A DNA stretch of 64,000 nt from Tetrahymena thermophila SB210 (GCF_000189635.1 NW_002476492.1:124001-188000); one strand, 5' to 3'. Positions 12,885-26,000 are shown, counted from the stretch's first letter. Program-made: numbers and translations. The notes: a model not told the origin generated them from the letters alone.

Positions 12885-13429
12885 TTTCTATTTTTTGGTT
12901 TTTTTTGAGAGTTGTTTTGATAATTTTTTAAATTTACTTAAAATTTACTTAAATTCTTTATTATTTATTTATTTATTTTCTTCAAATAGCTTAGCTATAT
13001 AAATAAATAAATAGAAAATTTTCTATCAACTTGTTTATTTATCAATTTCCTTTAACTTTGTTTGACTGATAATTTGCATTATGCAAATTGTCTATTTTTA
13101 ATTTATTGATTTTGTATTGTAAATTTATTACAAATGTATCTATCTATTTATTTATGCATTTATTTATTTTTTTTTCTTTTCTCTTAATCAGCATCTTCTT
13201 TGTTTATTTCATTGATTTTATTTATTTATTTCTTTTTTCATTTAAACAATTTATTCATTTTCACAATAGAAAGAAATTTCAAATCTTCAGAAACGATTTA
13301 AGCTTTATGCTCTCTGATTTCTATTTTCTTTTGGAATCCTTCTTTTTTCTAAATTCTAATTATTTCTTTCATAAATCCTTAAATTTAAATTTAATAACAG
13401 GAGTTCTTTTCATTTTAATATGCTAAATA
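12885..13429. promoter_or_regulatory. Promoter region of the ubiquilin gene
   Basis: T-rich sequence upstream of the ubiquilin start on the minus strand, with several TTTA-type simple repeats. Plus-strand hydrophobic frames here are a by-product of poly-T sequence. The segment 13318-13385 recurs at about 22995-23062 next to the ubiquilin relic, so it marks one edge of a segmental duplication. No core promoter element could be fixed. Confidence 0.45.
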
Positions 13430-15070
13430 TTATTTTTAAACTACTTAATTTTTGCAAAATATTTTAAGTTCATAATAAATAAAAAAAATATTAATTAAAA
13501 TTGCTAAAAAAAAATATTTCAGCAATAAATTTATATTTATATCATTTTTAATCTTGAGATTAAATTTCCTATCAAACATTTTTAAGTCATTCTTCTTCAT
13601 CCTAGTCTATTTCTTCTAAATTGATGTAATTGTTGAATAATAAATAATTTAATAAATATTTTTTAAACGAATCTTTGAGTTGTTATTTTATAAATATTAA
13701 ATGTATATAAAATATTAATTTATTTCTTTGTAAAAATGTAGTATTAAAAAAGAAATTATCAGTAAAGAGCAAATGATAAATAGTTTATTTATTTATTTAT
13801 AATAATATTTATTCACATCAAAAAATCTATATTTATTTCTCAATTTAAATTCCTTAAAAAATATTTTAGTTCATAATAACTTAAAAAAAAGTAAGTTAAA
13901 TTAAAATTGCGAATAAAAAATATTTCACCAATTAATTTATTTTTATATCATTTCTAATCTTGAGATTAAATTCCTTATCAAACATTTTTCAGTCATTTTT
14001 CTTTATCCTAATTAATTTCTTCTAAATTAATGTAATTCATGGATAATAACTTAATACATATTTTTTAAACGAATCTTTGAATTGTTATTTTCCAAATGAT
14101 AAATGTTAATAAATTATTAATTTAGTTCTTTGTAAAAATGCAGTTTAAAAAAAAAAAATTAATCATTAAAGCACAAATGATGAGTAGTTTATTTATTTAT
14201 AATAATACTTATTCACATCAAAAAATCTATATTTATTTCTCAATTTGAATTCCTTTATAAATATTTTAGTTTATAATAACTAAAAAAAAATACAAATTAA
14301 AATTGCGAATAAAAAATATTTCACCAATTAATTTATTTTTATATCATTTCTAATCTTGAGATTAAATTCCTTATCAAACATTTTTCAGTCATTTTTCTTG
14401 ATCCTAATTAATTTCTTCTAAATTGATGTAATTCATGAATAATAGCTTAATAAATATTTTTTAAACGAATCTTTGAATTGTTATTTTCCAAATAATGAAG
14501 GTATATAAAATATTAATTTAGTTCTTTATAAAAATGTAGTTTTAAAAAAGAAATTTATCATTAAAGCGCAAATGATGAGTAGTTTATATATATTTATAAT
14601 AATACTTATTCACATCAAAAAATTTATATTTATTTCTCAATTTGAATTCCTTTTTTAATATTTTAGTTCATAATAACTAAAAACAAAACTAACTGAAATT
14701 GTGAAAAAATATAATATTTCACCAATTAATTTAATTTTATACCATTTCTAATATTGAGATTAAATTCCTTATCAAAAACTTTTCAACCATTTTTATTGTT
14801 TCTAGTTAATTTCTTCTAAATTGATGTAATTCATGGATAATAACTTAATAAATATTTTTTAAACGAATCTTTAAATTGTTATTTTCTTAATGATGAAGGT
14901 ATATAAAATATTAATTTAGTTGTTTGTAAAAATGTAGTTTTAAAAAAAGAAATTATCATTAAAATGCAAATGAAAAGTAGTTTATTTATTAATAATACTT
15001 ATTCAAATCAAAAACTCTTTATTTATTTCTTAATTTGAATTAATTTATATTCACATTTATTTTTACCCAC
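13430..15070. repeat. Four degenerate tandem copies of a repeat of about 398 bp
   Basis: A unit recurs at about 13460, 13858, 14256 and 14654. Each copy carries, in order: AATATTTTAGTTCATAATAA, TATTTCACCAATTAATTTA, ATCTTGAGATTAAATTCC, CTTCTAAATTGATGTAATTC, TTTTTTAAACGAATCTTTGA, and a tract ending TTTATTTATAATAATACTTA. Copies differ by scattered substitutions and small indels; the last one is partly eroded. The array lies between the divergent ubiquilin and antigen A genes. A single diverged copy occurs near 23110-23440. No protein is encoded. Confidence 0.8.
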
Positions 15071-15419
15071 AATAGCTAAAAAAAATTAATTCATTAGAAA
15101 AAAAAAAATATCAAAAGAAAGTTTACTAACTTTATCTGTTTGTAAATGATATTTTATTTTACATAATAAAGTAATCTTTTAAAATTCATTAAATTCATTT
15201 CTTTTATTATTATTTTTCTACTATCAAATTTTCTATAAAAAGAGTTTTTATAATAACTAATTTACTTAAAACATATAAAAGCTTCTTTACTTTGATTTAT
15301 AAGTTTACTTCTTGAATCAATAAGTCCAGAATTTGATGATAAATCATTATTATTATTGAATATTAACATTTTTTATAAAATGTATTTTTATATTAGTTTT
15401 TATTAGAATTTACAATCAA

Positions 15420-16900
15420 AGAATTTTAGGATCAAGGGGGAAAATCAAGACTTAACTTGTAAATTTTTAGCCTTTCAAGCCTTTTGATAATTGATTTTGA
15501 GATAATAATATAAGTAAAATTTTTTTTTATCCCTCTGACTTTATATATCAGATTGTAAGTACTCTAACGTAATTATTAATAAAAGATTTGAAATTTAAAA
15601 TAACTTTTTCACTCAATTAATATAGAATTATATAAGAGTTCATGCATTTTAGTTAAATCCTAAAAACTTAATTTCTATTTTAAATTAATGGTAAAATTGT
15701 ATTTATATAGATAGATTTCCATTAAAATACTTATGAAAATCATCATAACTCTTCAATAATCATTTTAAAAAATAAGATAATTCATTGCAGAGCTATTTTT
15801 ATTATTAGAAAAGGTGAGATTAATCAAAATTCATTTAAATAATACAAAATAAAAGATTTGAAATTTAAAATAACTTTTTCACTCAATTATGATAGAATTT
15901 TATAAGAGCTCATCCATTTTAGTTAAATCCTAAAAAACTCAATTTCTATTTTAAATTAATGGTAAAATTTTATTTATTAAGTTTTCCATTAAAATATGTA
16001 TGAAGATCATCATAATTCCTCATAATCATTTTAAAAAATAAGATAATTCATTGCAGAGCTATTTTTAATATTAGAATAGGTGAGATTAACAAAAATTAAT
16101 TTAAATAATACAACTAAAAATTGCCAATTTTTTGTATAATCAAAAATTTTCTTTATTATACTTATTTCCTTATCTCGAATCTTTTTGATATTCATCTAAA
16201 GTATTAAAAAATCATTTTAAAAGGATTTAAAGGGCTACATTATTCTATATTCCTGATTTTTAAGCTAGATTTCTTGACTTTAAACATGTTTTAATTGATT
16301 TTTAATATTTTCACTTTACTTATAAATCATATTTTTTTAGATCTTTTAAAATTTGCATGAAATAACATTATCAGCTTTTTTAAAAATGAATGATAAATGC
16401 TTTTATAAGTTTTGTATTGATTATAGAAAAAAAAAGATTGATTTAATATATTTAAGAACGATTAGATTATCATACAAATTTTAATTAAAAAATTAGATTT
16501 TCTTGTAAGTGTATATTAATATTTCTGTAACAAAAACTTGTGTTTTAAAAATTTTGATATTAAAAAAGATATTGAAGCTGAAAATAATTAAAAGGAAGAA
16601 AAAGGTAAATTTTTAATTAAACAACTATTGATGAATTTATTTGTAACTCAGGAAGTCAATTTTTTTTTTCTTCCTTTAATTAAAATAAAGCTGAATTTAT
16701 ATTTTTACCATTTAATAAGTGATTGGTTGTAATTATAATTTTTCTTATGAATAATGCCTCAAAAATTTAATTAAGATAGTAACCTTTAGAATATATCAAT
16801 CAATTAATTAATTTACTAATAAAATATAATAAAAGAAGAGAGAATTATTTAATTTAATTACATTATTCAAACGAAGGTGAAAAAACAAATATCATTTATA
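15420..16900. repeat. Repeat-rich region upstream of antigen gene A, with two tandem copies of about 265 bp
   Basis: Two adjacent copies begin near 15585 and 15850 with GATTTGAAATTTAAAATAAC and share CTCAATT, AGTTAAATCCTAAAAA, a tract with TTCCATTAAAATA, AAAAATAAGATAATTCATTG, CAGAGCTATTTTTA and GGTGAGATTAA. The marker ACTCTAACGTAATTATTAA occurs once, near 15558. The same repeat family fills 23.5-28.1 kb upstream of antigen gene B and is present, more diverged, upstream of genes C (51.3-52.0 kb) and D (55.35-55.95 kb). It therefore looks like a standing part of the 5' region of this antigen family. No coding content. Confidence 0.7.
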
Positions 16901-16985
16901 TACTTATACATAAAACGTAAATATTTGAAGTTATAGAAGATAGTATTTCAGATTATAGAAGATAATATCTTGTGGTATAAATAGA
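16900..16985 (+). promoter_or_regulatory. Antigen gene A upstream block with TATA-like box
   Basis: The block contains CTTATACATAAAACG, an ATTTGAAGTTATAGAAGAT motif, a second copy of the ATAGAAGATA motif, and GGTATAAATAG (TATA-like box at about 16976-16983, some 77 nt before the ATG). The same order of motifs precedes genes B and D, and a modified form precedes C. Conservation within otherwise variable flanks points to function; the binding factors are unknown. Confidence 0.55.
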
Positions 16986-17052
16986 TTGAAAACTCTAATT
17001 TAGATATAAACAAATTAATTAACCAATCAAAGCATACAAAAATTTAAATTAA

Positions 17053-19466
17053 ATGAAAAAAGTTAACATTTGCCTTGTTCTTTTTGTGCTATTCTAAGTC
17101 TCCTTTTAGTACTGCCACTATTCGACTAAACCTGACTAATTAAATAGTGGAAATTGCATATGCCTTGGCGGATTTTATTCTATCTCTGCTAGTTGTGTAA
17201 AATGCCCAACTAATAGTTCTACTATTTAAGTATCCAACTCTATATCAGACTGCAAATATTGTACCTCTCCTTCATACTATTTGTCTTAGGCAGCAACATC
17301 ATCTACAGGTGCAGTATGCTTATTATGCCCTAATAACTCTGCAGTTCAATCTAATACACCTTCATCACCTCAAGATATTAGTGATTGCAATTAATGTTAA
17401 GCTGATTATTATATTTAGACTCCAGCAGTTCCACCTTAAAACGGTAATCCTGGCTAAGCTGCGGTTTGCGTTAAGTGTCCAAATAATACAAAAGGCATGC
17501 TTATGACTTAAATCTCTTAATGTGTTTCATGCAATTAAATATTTCTTAGAAGGCTACAAATTCCCAACCTGCAGTTTGTTCACTTTGTCCAAACAATTCT
17601 TCAAATTATTACGATGTGCCTTCTCAAGTTTAAAACAATGTTAAAGATTGTGCTGCTTGTATGCCATACTATTATGATACTAATTAGTCATATGGAAAAC
17701 CACCTGCTTGTGTAAAATGCCCTCCAAACACATATAGCACAGGTATGAGTGTTAATTCACCTAATTAGTGCATATGTACTACAAACTATTATATTACAGC
17801 TGCAGCAACAAGCTCTTCTCCTCCTACTTGTTTTCCATGTCCTAATGGTTCTGGAACATATGTAACACTTTTTATACCAGGAGATTAATCTCAATGCGAC
17901 ATTTGCTAAGCTGGTTACTACATGATCGCCCCTCACTAAGATCCTGTGAATGGAAATCCTGGAACTGCAGCCTAATGCCAATAATGTCCAAATAATTCTT
18001 CTTCTGACCCTGGAATTTCAACTTCTGTTTCAAGCTGTAATTAATGCTAGCTGAATTTTTACATGCAAACGGCTGCTACATCTACTACCTCCGCTATTTG
18101 CTAACCTTGCCCTACTAATACTGGTACTTTAAATCCTGTAACTTAGTAAGGAGATGCCACTTAATGTTCCGTTTGCATACCTGGTTATTACTTGACATAA
18201 GCATTTTAAATAGGATAAACTGCATAATGCTAAAAATGTCCTCCTGGATCTACTACAATATAAGGCATTAATACTGCTTGCTATTGCTATGACTAGAATG
18301 CAACATGGTCATCAAATGCTAATTCCTGCTCATGTAATCAAGGTTATATTGGAACCCCAGCAACCTCAGCTGATGCTTAAGGATGCACTCCTTGTCCTGC
18401 AGGTTAATACTATTAATCTGGAAGTTGTGTTGATTGCTAAGTTGGATACTACTCAAGCTCACCTGCAAGTCTTTCATGTACCCAATGTACTGCTGGTAAT
18501 TATGCTTAAGGAACAGGAAATAAATCTTGTACTAGTTGTCCAAGTAATACAACTTCTACAGCAGATTTTTCAGGCTGTAAGTGTCCAGATTCAAGTGCTG
18601 TGTTTACAAACAATAGCTGTGTCTGTCCTTAAGGCTATTCAGGAACCCCATCAAGCTCATCAAGCTAAACTGGATGCTCACCTTGCCCAAAAGGTCAGTA
18701 TTCAAATTCTTCTACTTCTGGAGCATGTACTCCTTGTGCTGCTGGATATTTTGCAGCTAGTACTGGAAGTTCTTAATGTTAATAATGCAGTGATGGTTAA
18801 TTCGCTTCTGGTACTGGAAATACTTCATGTTCAACTTGCGACACAGGCAAAACAAATACTAAAGATTTTTCTGATTGTTAATGCATTGATCCTAACTCTA
18901 AATTGAATGGAGGTAGCTGTGTTTGTAATCCAGGCTATATCGGAACACCAGCTGCCTCAAAAAATTCTTTGAATAGCTGTACAGCTTGCCCAGCTGGATA
19001 ATTTACAGATTTAACATCTGGAAAATGCTCTCCTTGTATTGCTGGAACATTTTCAAATGGATAAGCTAATGTAAATTGCACTTAATGTAGCTCAGGATAA
19101 TATGCAAGTGGTACTGGAAATACGGCCTGTAGCAACTGTGGATCAGGATCTACTAACACAGATGATTTCACTGGTTGTAAATGCTATGATTCAAATGCAG
19201 TAACATGGTCTGCAGATAAAAATTAATGCTTATGTGCTGCTAACTTTTATGGAGATGCAAGTTAAGCTACTAGTACTTCAAAAACTTAATGTACTAACTG
19301 TCCAAACAATACAACAGCAAAAGCAGGAGCAGCTAAAACTCAAAAAGATTGTTAAAATCCTTCCTCTTCTTCTTCTTAGAGCTCATAAAATAACTAATAA
19401 AATAGTTAAAAAACTTACTCTTAAATTATATAAATATCGATATTAGCTCTAGTATTGCTAATATGA
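17053..19466 (+). pseudogene. Immobilization-antigen-like surface protein A, interrupted by a frameshift
   Basis: The start MKKVNICLVLFVLFQ is a signal peptide shared with genes C and D. Cys-rich repeats follow: CxxC pairs with PNN after them and the spacer PPQNGNPGQAAVC, as in Ichthyophthirius immobilization antigens. A second half has GCC2/GCC3-type units (CPAGQYYQSG, SSPASLSCTQC, GTGNTSCSTC). The C-terminus is a Ser/Gln linker and a hydrophobic tail (IIQISILALVLLI) typical of a GPI-anchor signal. Compared with B, C and D, about 7 nt are missing near 17538, in the codons that elsewhere encode a Gly-Phe before Tyr-(Ile/Val)-Ser. The reading frame then meets TGA after about 200 nt. Downstream of the lesion the original frame stays open to TGA at 19464-19466. 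Adding 7 nt to the 2414-nt length gives 2421, a multiple of three, so this is the only visible lesion. It may be a recent pseudogene or a sequence error. Confidence 0.8.
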
Positions 19467-20236
19467 ATAAAATTTATTATTTCATTATAAATGTTACTAA
19501 TATTTATTTTAATTGAAATTGTATTCTTAAATAAATATTTGTGAAATATAATTTTTTAGTTTTTTTTTATTTTTATTAAATTTATTTCATTAAAATTGTT
19601 TTTATATTTAAATTAGGACTAATTAACTCATAAATTAACAATATTTTTAGAAAAAATAAACCTCAATTTTAATATGATTTTGATTTTTTAAGTTAGAAAG
19701 CTTTCAAATAAATAATAATATCTAAATTAAAAAGAGAGAAAAACAATTTTAATATTTTTTTAGATAATAATTATTTGTTCTAAATTCTTTAATTTATTCC
19801 TTCAAAATAATTGGGGGGGGGGGAGGGTCACAGCAGGTACCCATTCATTTTTTAATAGAAATTTTACATTTATTCAAAAATATTTTATAATTTCATTAAA
19901 AGATGGTTTACTAAAAATAAAATTAGTTTTATGGTAAATACTAATCAAATATTATTATTATTAACAATTAAATAAATTTAAATTTTATTATTATTATTAA
20001 CTTGTAAGAAAAATGATTGAATAAAAAATTATTTTTTCAGATCTCTAAGAAGTAAGCAAAAATAAATTTATTAATTAGCAAGTTAATAATATTTTTATTG
20101 CATAAAAAAAGTTTATAAACTCTAGCTTAACTTCCACTTCTTAACTGAATATTAAGCTAATGTAATATTATTAAACTTTATAATTTTTTAATTTTATTAT
20201 CTTTGATTGAATATTAAATTTTCTTTACAAAAAAAG
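19467..20236. other. 3' flank of antigen A, with a G-run
   Basis: AT-rich spacer. A run of eleven G followed by A and GGG lies at 19813-19827, which is very rare in this base composition; similar G or C runs lie near antigen genes B and D. Open frames near 19900-20160 could hold the 5' exon of the LRR gene that follows, but none could be supported. Confidence 0.5.
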
Positions 20237-22406
20237 GAACTAAAAAATAAATCAAAAAGATTTATCTGATTTGAGTCTAGCTTTAGAAAAATATACTAAC
20301 CTCTAAACTTTAAAAATTAACTTAAGGTTTTTTAAAATTAAAATTTGTTAAATAAATAAATACTTAATTTTACATTTTTAAGAAAAATTGTTGACAACAA
20401 TTTAATATTTATATAAATTTTAATAAAAAATAAAATTATTAATTTCTAATTTTATTAATATAAAAAGTGACAACAAAATTGATTCAATAAATGCATACAA
20501 TCTAGTAGCTGGATTAACTAATTTGCCTAATATCTAATACCTATCTCTCAATTTCAAGTAAATTTGAATGAAAAATATGGTTAATTAAGAAAAATAAAAT
20601 TTAAAAAGAATAACATAAAATAATTTATCCATTACTTCTTATACAAAATCAACTAATTTATTTCGAACTTCTAATTAGCAAAATCGCTATGTTAATGAAT
20701 TAATGAGTAATATTAACTCAAAGTTAATTATTGAAAATAAATCAATAAATTTCTCATTTTTTATCTGAAGCATAAATTTAAAATAGTGATTTCTATTATA
20801 TAATAATTTTAAATCATCATATTTCAGCCAAAATAATAATTTTTTTAACTATTTAAATACTCTCATATTGAAACATAAAATTTAGATAAATTTAAATAAA
20901 TAAATAAATTCAATTTGAATGACAAATTTACATTTGAAAAAGCTGATATAAATTAATTTGTATATTTTTAGTTAGAATAAAGTAGGTTCATAAGGTGTAT
21001 CAAACTTAGCTTATCTACTACCTAAGTTTTTAAATCTCTCAAAACTTACTCTGAAACTGAGGTATAAATGAATTAATATTTTTATCTTTATTTCAAGGGG
21101 ACATATTTCTCAATTTTTTTCATTTTTTTTTTTAATTATATAAAAAATATTTTATATTTTTTCTTTAAAAATATTTTTTCAGCTCAAATTATCCTCCCCT
21201 ATTATAAATAAATATAAATATATTATTATAATAATTTTTATAAAAGCGTTAATAAAGTAGCAGTATTAGGTGCAACTAGTCTTGCATCTTCTTTAATTGA
21301 TTGCAAAAATATTAAAACTTTGAAATTAATTCTTTCGTAAGAATTTTTTTAATATTAATATTAATTTATTTTAAAAATTGAATTTCATTTTAGTTTTTAT
21401 AAAATATTCAATTTTATTGCAATTATAATTAATAATAAATTAAAATATTTTAAAGTCATAATTTTATAGATTTTAAGGCTATTTCTGGTTTCTGTCTTCA
21501 TTTATCAAAATGTACTTAATTGAACGCTCTGTAGCTTTTTTTAGAGTAAAAAACTATTATTTATATTAAATTTTTAAACTTATCTTAATTTATGAAATCA
21601 AAATAAATAAATTTAACTTAAAAAAAATACTTTCATAAATTAATTAATAAATTTAATTTATAAAATTTTATATCGTTTTGAATTTAAATATGAAACATTT
21701 GCAAACTTATTAGCTAATAAAATAATTAAAGTTTATTAAAATAAATTTTAGATTTAATAATATAGGCCCATAGGGAGCTTAAGAATTAGGAAATGCCTTA
21801 ATTGGATGTTATAATCTTTAAAGTCTTAAGCTAGATATTACGTAATGAATTAATTCATTTTTATTTTTATTTCATCAAATTAAATTTATTATTTAACTTT
21901 TAAATTTGTTTAAATAATGGTAAAAAATAAAAGTTATTCTCAATTAATTAATCAAAGCAAAAATATATATATATTTTTTATTAATTTATTTAAAATTAAT
22001 TTTCAACAGTGGCAATTCAATTGGTTCGAAAGGATCAGCTGTTTTAGGATAAATTCTAAAGAATTCAAAAAGCATTTCTACTTTTTCTATTAAGTTTATG
22101 TAATGAGATTTAATTTAAATTTATTTTAGTCATTTAAATTATTAAAAGTAATTGTTATCTTCTTTATTATAGCTTGAATATTAATTTTTATTTATTTCTA
22201 GATTTAAGCAAAGCTTATTCAATAAATAGTTTAAGATTTACCCTTATAATAAATAAATATTTGAATTTATTTAAGATTTATATTAATTCTAAGAAATAAA
22301 ATATTCTAGTGATAATTCAAATGATGATTTAGGGCAACAATAATTTGTAAGAGGTATTTTAAAAATGAAAAGGCTAGTAACAAAGCATATTTAATTTTAT
22401 TTCTGA
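20237..22406 (+). CDS. Leucine-rich-repeat protein built from 90-nt exons (5' end undetermined)
   Basis: Six exons of exactly 90 nt (20237-20326, 20468-20557, 20972-21061, 21247-21336, 21752-21841, 22010-22099) each encode one leucine-rich repeat and end in phase 2 before a GT donor; 22310-22406 is the last exon with TGA. Examples are LSDLSLALEKYTNLQTLKI, VAGLTNLPNIQYLSLNF and VSNLAYLLPKFLNLSKLTL. The pattern is that of Tetrahymena LRR families in which each exon is one repeat. An exon-like stretch at 21470-21545 (SGFCLHLSKCTQLNALQLF) is only 76 nt and would break the frame, and two further relics lie near 20833-20890 and 22202-22255 (LSKAYSINSLRFTLI). They are either skipped or show that the gene is decaying. 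No start exon was found, nor a partner domain. LRR domains bind proteins; the target is unknown. Confidence 0.65.
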
Positions 22407-22559
22407 AAAAAATTAGCACTATTATTTAAATTAAAAAATATAGATTTAAACATATTCATTCATATTTTGTTAATTTTAAATATTTGTTTCGATATTTGTT
22501 ATGTAAAAAGACTTTTTAATTATATAATATAAATAGAAATATTGGGATGAACCCTACAT

Positions 22560-22985
22560 TTTATATTATATTCTTTTTTTATTCCATTTAAAGCTTCATT
22601 TATTTTATTGTTCATTCATTTATTTGTTTATTTATTCTTAAATTTTCTTTGTCCAGCACCCGACCACCAAGTATTCTAAACCTCACAAGGAGGCAAAAGA
22701 ATTTAACCTTAACCGGCATTCAAGTTATTAGGAACTTGATTTAAAGTCGATGAAGAGGTTGTGTTAGTTTGAGAATTGGTTTAAACATTGTTGGTGCTGC
22801 TATTATCTGCTTCATTAGCTAATTTTTATTTTTAAATATTATAATTGCTAGAAATTCTAAATAAATATTTGTTATGAAAACCATTTGTTAATTAACGTTT
22901 GCTTACGCTTATTAATTATATTGTGGATATCCTTGTTATGTTCCAAAGTTTCTTCATCCTTCAACCATTTTCCTGTAAATTTGAT
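22560..22985 (-). pseudogene. Relic of the ubiquilin gene (intron 4, exon 3 and exon 2 portions)
   Basis: Plus-strand sequence at 22660-22985 matches the ubiquilin gene at 12180-12570 in order: the end of the GGL-repeat exon, the Ser/Thr/Asn linker, the intron with its GTAAGC donor, and the exon 2 UBL part (KWLKDEETLEHNK-like). Copies differ by substitutions and small deletions, including the loss of part of exon 2. The stretch 22560-22645 matches ubiquilin intron 4 (about 11750-11840), so exon 4 and neighbouring sequence have been lost. UBL exon 1 and the UBA exon are absent. It cannot encode a working ubiquilin. The flanking 22990-23062 matches the ubiquilin upstream region, proving segmental duplication rather than retroposition, since introns are kept. 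Confidence 0.85.
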
Positions 22986-23059
22986 TAATTAAAATAAAAT
23001 CTGATATCTATTTTCTTATGGAATCTTTCTTTTTTCTAAATTCTAATTATTTCTTTAAT

Positions 23060-26000
23060 CTTTAAATTTAACTAATTACTTTTATTTAAAAAGAGATATG
23101 TTATTTTTAAGTTTCTTAAGATAGTCTTGCAAAATATTTTAGTCCATAGAAAAAAAACAAAAATAATAATAATAATTGTGAAAATAAATAGTCTTTTACC
23201 AATAAATTTATTCTTAATCTTAATATTAAATTCCTAATAAAACCATAAGCGTTCTTATTTCTTGATTCTATTAAATTTTCTTAATTAATGAAATTCGTGA
23301 ATAAAAACCTATTATATTTCTATTAAAGTAATCTTTTAATTATAATTTTTCAAAAAGTTAAATATGAATTTATAAAAATGTATTTTAAGTGTTTTATATT
23401 CATTAAATTCATTTCATTTTAAATAAGTTTTCTCTTATGAAATGCTCTTTTAACTGAATTCTATACATTATTAATTTGCTTGAACCTAAAAAAGCTTTTT
23501 TATATTTGCTTCTTGCTTGAATCAATAAGTCCAAAATTTGATGATATTTTTTTTTTAATAAATATTATTGTGGATTTAATATCACAGGGTTGAAAATTAA
23601 AGTTGGCCTTACAGATTTTGGCCTTTTAAATATTTTGTGATAAAGAATCTTTAAAAAAAAAATTAAATGAAGTCTTATTTCATCCCCTGTTCTTAAAATC
23701 TCATATTGTAAATAAGTACTCTAACGTAATTATTAATTAAAATTTTGAAAATTAAAGCAACTTTTCACTCATAATTTTTTGAATTATACACAGAAAGAAT
23801 TCATTCGTTTTAATTAAATCTTAACAAATACAATTCCTATTTTATTTTAATGGTAAAATTATATTTATAGAGTTTTTCATTAAAATATTTTTGAAAATCT
23901 TCATAAATTTAAAAATAAGATAATTCATTGCAGAGCCATTTTTATTATTAAATTGGTTAGATTAATAGAAATTTATTTAAATAACACTAAAAATTGTCAA
24001 TTTTGTGGATGATCAAACGTTTTCTTAACACTTTTCTTTTTGATATTACTCCAAAGTAACAAAAAATAATCTTAAAAGCTTTAAAGGGCTTCATTAAACT
24101 ACTTTCATCACATTTAGATTTCTTGAATTGTAAACATATTTTTCTAGAATTTTTATATTTGCGCTTTATAAATAAATAACAATCGGTTTAATTGATAATT
24201 ATTTGTTTTGAGGTTTCTTTTTAAAGTAAAAGTTTTTCTTTAAGCCTTTTTGATAAAAAATTTTAGGAAAGCACTTGCTTCAAAGCGTTTTTAGATAAGA
24301 ATCAAGTAAAATTTTTTTATTTTTCCTAGCTTTTTTGATAAAATATTTCAGTAAAATACTTCATTCAAAGTGATTATTTGATAATGATTGAATTTCTATT
24401 AAAATTAAATAAAGTCTTATTTCGTCTTCTAATTTCAAAATCTCCTATTGTAAATAAGTACTCTAACGTAATTATTAACAAAATTTTGAAAATTAATGTA
24501 ACTTTTTCACTCATTATTTTTTTAATTATACATGAATACATCCGTTTTATTAAAATCGTAACAAATAAAATTCTTTTTATTTTAATGATAAAATTATATT
24601 TTTAGAGTTTTCAGTTAAAATATTTATGAAAATCTTCATAAACTCACAATGATAAATTTAAAAATAAGATAATTCAATTGCAGAGCTATTTTTATTATTA
24701 AATAGGTTAGATAAATAAAAAGTTATTTAAATAATACAACTAAAATTGCCAATTTAATTGCTGATCATTACGCATTTATTTTTGATATTACAGCAAAATA
24801 ATAAAAAAATCATTTTAAAAACTTTAAAGGGCTTAATTAATATACTTTAATGACTTTTAAGCTAGATATAAAAAATATTTTCTTAATAATTTTTATTTCA
24901 GCTTTAAAAATAAAAAACGTTTTTTTTGATATTTTACAATTTACAAAATGAAATAAAATAAGCTTTTTTAAAATGAGTGCTTTAATATTTTGTATTGATA
25001 GAAGAAAAACTAATGTTCATAATTAGATGTAAAATTATTTTGGGTTAGGAATTTTATGGGCAGAAATGGATGATGCAATCGGTTTAATTGATAATGATTT
25101 GTTCTGATATATTTTTTAAGAAAAAGACTTTCTTTTAACATTTCTGATCAAAATTTTAGGAAAATACTCGATTTAAAATGTTTTGACATAAGAATCAAGT
25201 AAATTCTTTTTTTTATTCCTAACTTTTTTGATTAAATATTTCAGGAAAATACTTCTTTAAAAGTGATTATTTTTTTATGATTGATTTTATGATAAAAGTT
25301 AAGTAAAAGTCTTAAAATCTCCGATTGTAAATAAGTACTCTAACATAATTATTAATAAAAATTTTAAAATGTAAAGTAACTTTTTCACTTACTCTCTTTT
25401 TTGTGTTATATATGAGTTCATCCATTTAAGTTATATCCTAATAAATACAATTCTTATTTTATTATAATGTTAAAATTCTTTTGAAGAGTTTTCTATTAAA
25501 ATATTTATGAAAATCATCATACCTTCTCAATGATGAATATAAAAAATAAGATAATTCATTATAAAACTATTTTTATTATTAAATAGGTTAGATTAATAAT
25601 AAGTTATTTAAATAATGCAATTAAAAATTGCTAATTTAGTAGATGGTCAAACATTTTCTTTACACATTTCTTTTTGATATTACTCCAAAGTAATAAATAA
25701 TCATTTTATAAACTTTAAAGGGCTTTATTATTCAACTCTCATGATTTTTAAGCTAAATTTTTTGAATTTTATTATGATTGGTTCTCTGCTAAAATTAAAT
25801 AAAGTCTTATTTCATCCCCTGGCCTTAAAATCTCATATTGTTAATAAGTACTCTAACGTAATTATTAATTAAAATTTTGAAAATTAAAGTAACTTTTTTA
25901 ATCTTATTTCTTAGAATTATATACAGAATTCATCCGTTTTAGTTAAATCTTAACAAATACAATTCCTATTTTATTTTAATGGTAAAATTTAAAAATAAGA

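Noticed and set aside
12808-13426. Phe/Leu-rich plus-strand frames near the ubiquilin promoter
   Set aside because: They come from poly-T sequence and overlap ubiquilin exon 1 in antisense; no protein-like pattern.
13430-15070. Tandem repeats as a possible CRISPR array
   Set aside because: Units are about 398 bp and degenerate throughout, with no short exact repeats and unique spacers; the organism is a eukaryote.
17521-17560. A tiny intron explaining the frame change in antigen gene A
   Set aside because: The only GT..AG pair would be about 29 nt, far below the other introns here, and the paralogs have no intron at this place. A 7-nt deletion fits better.
22010-22030. GGTTCGAAA as a possible tRNA T-loop
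   Set aside because: It lies inside an LRR exon and no cloverleaf can be formed around it. No other tRNA-like sequence was found in the window.
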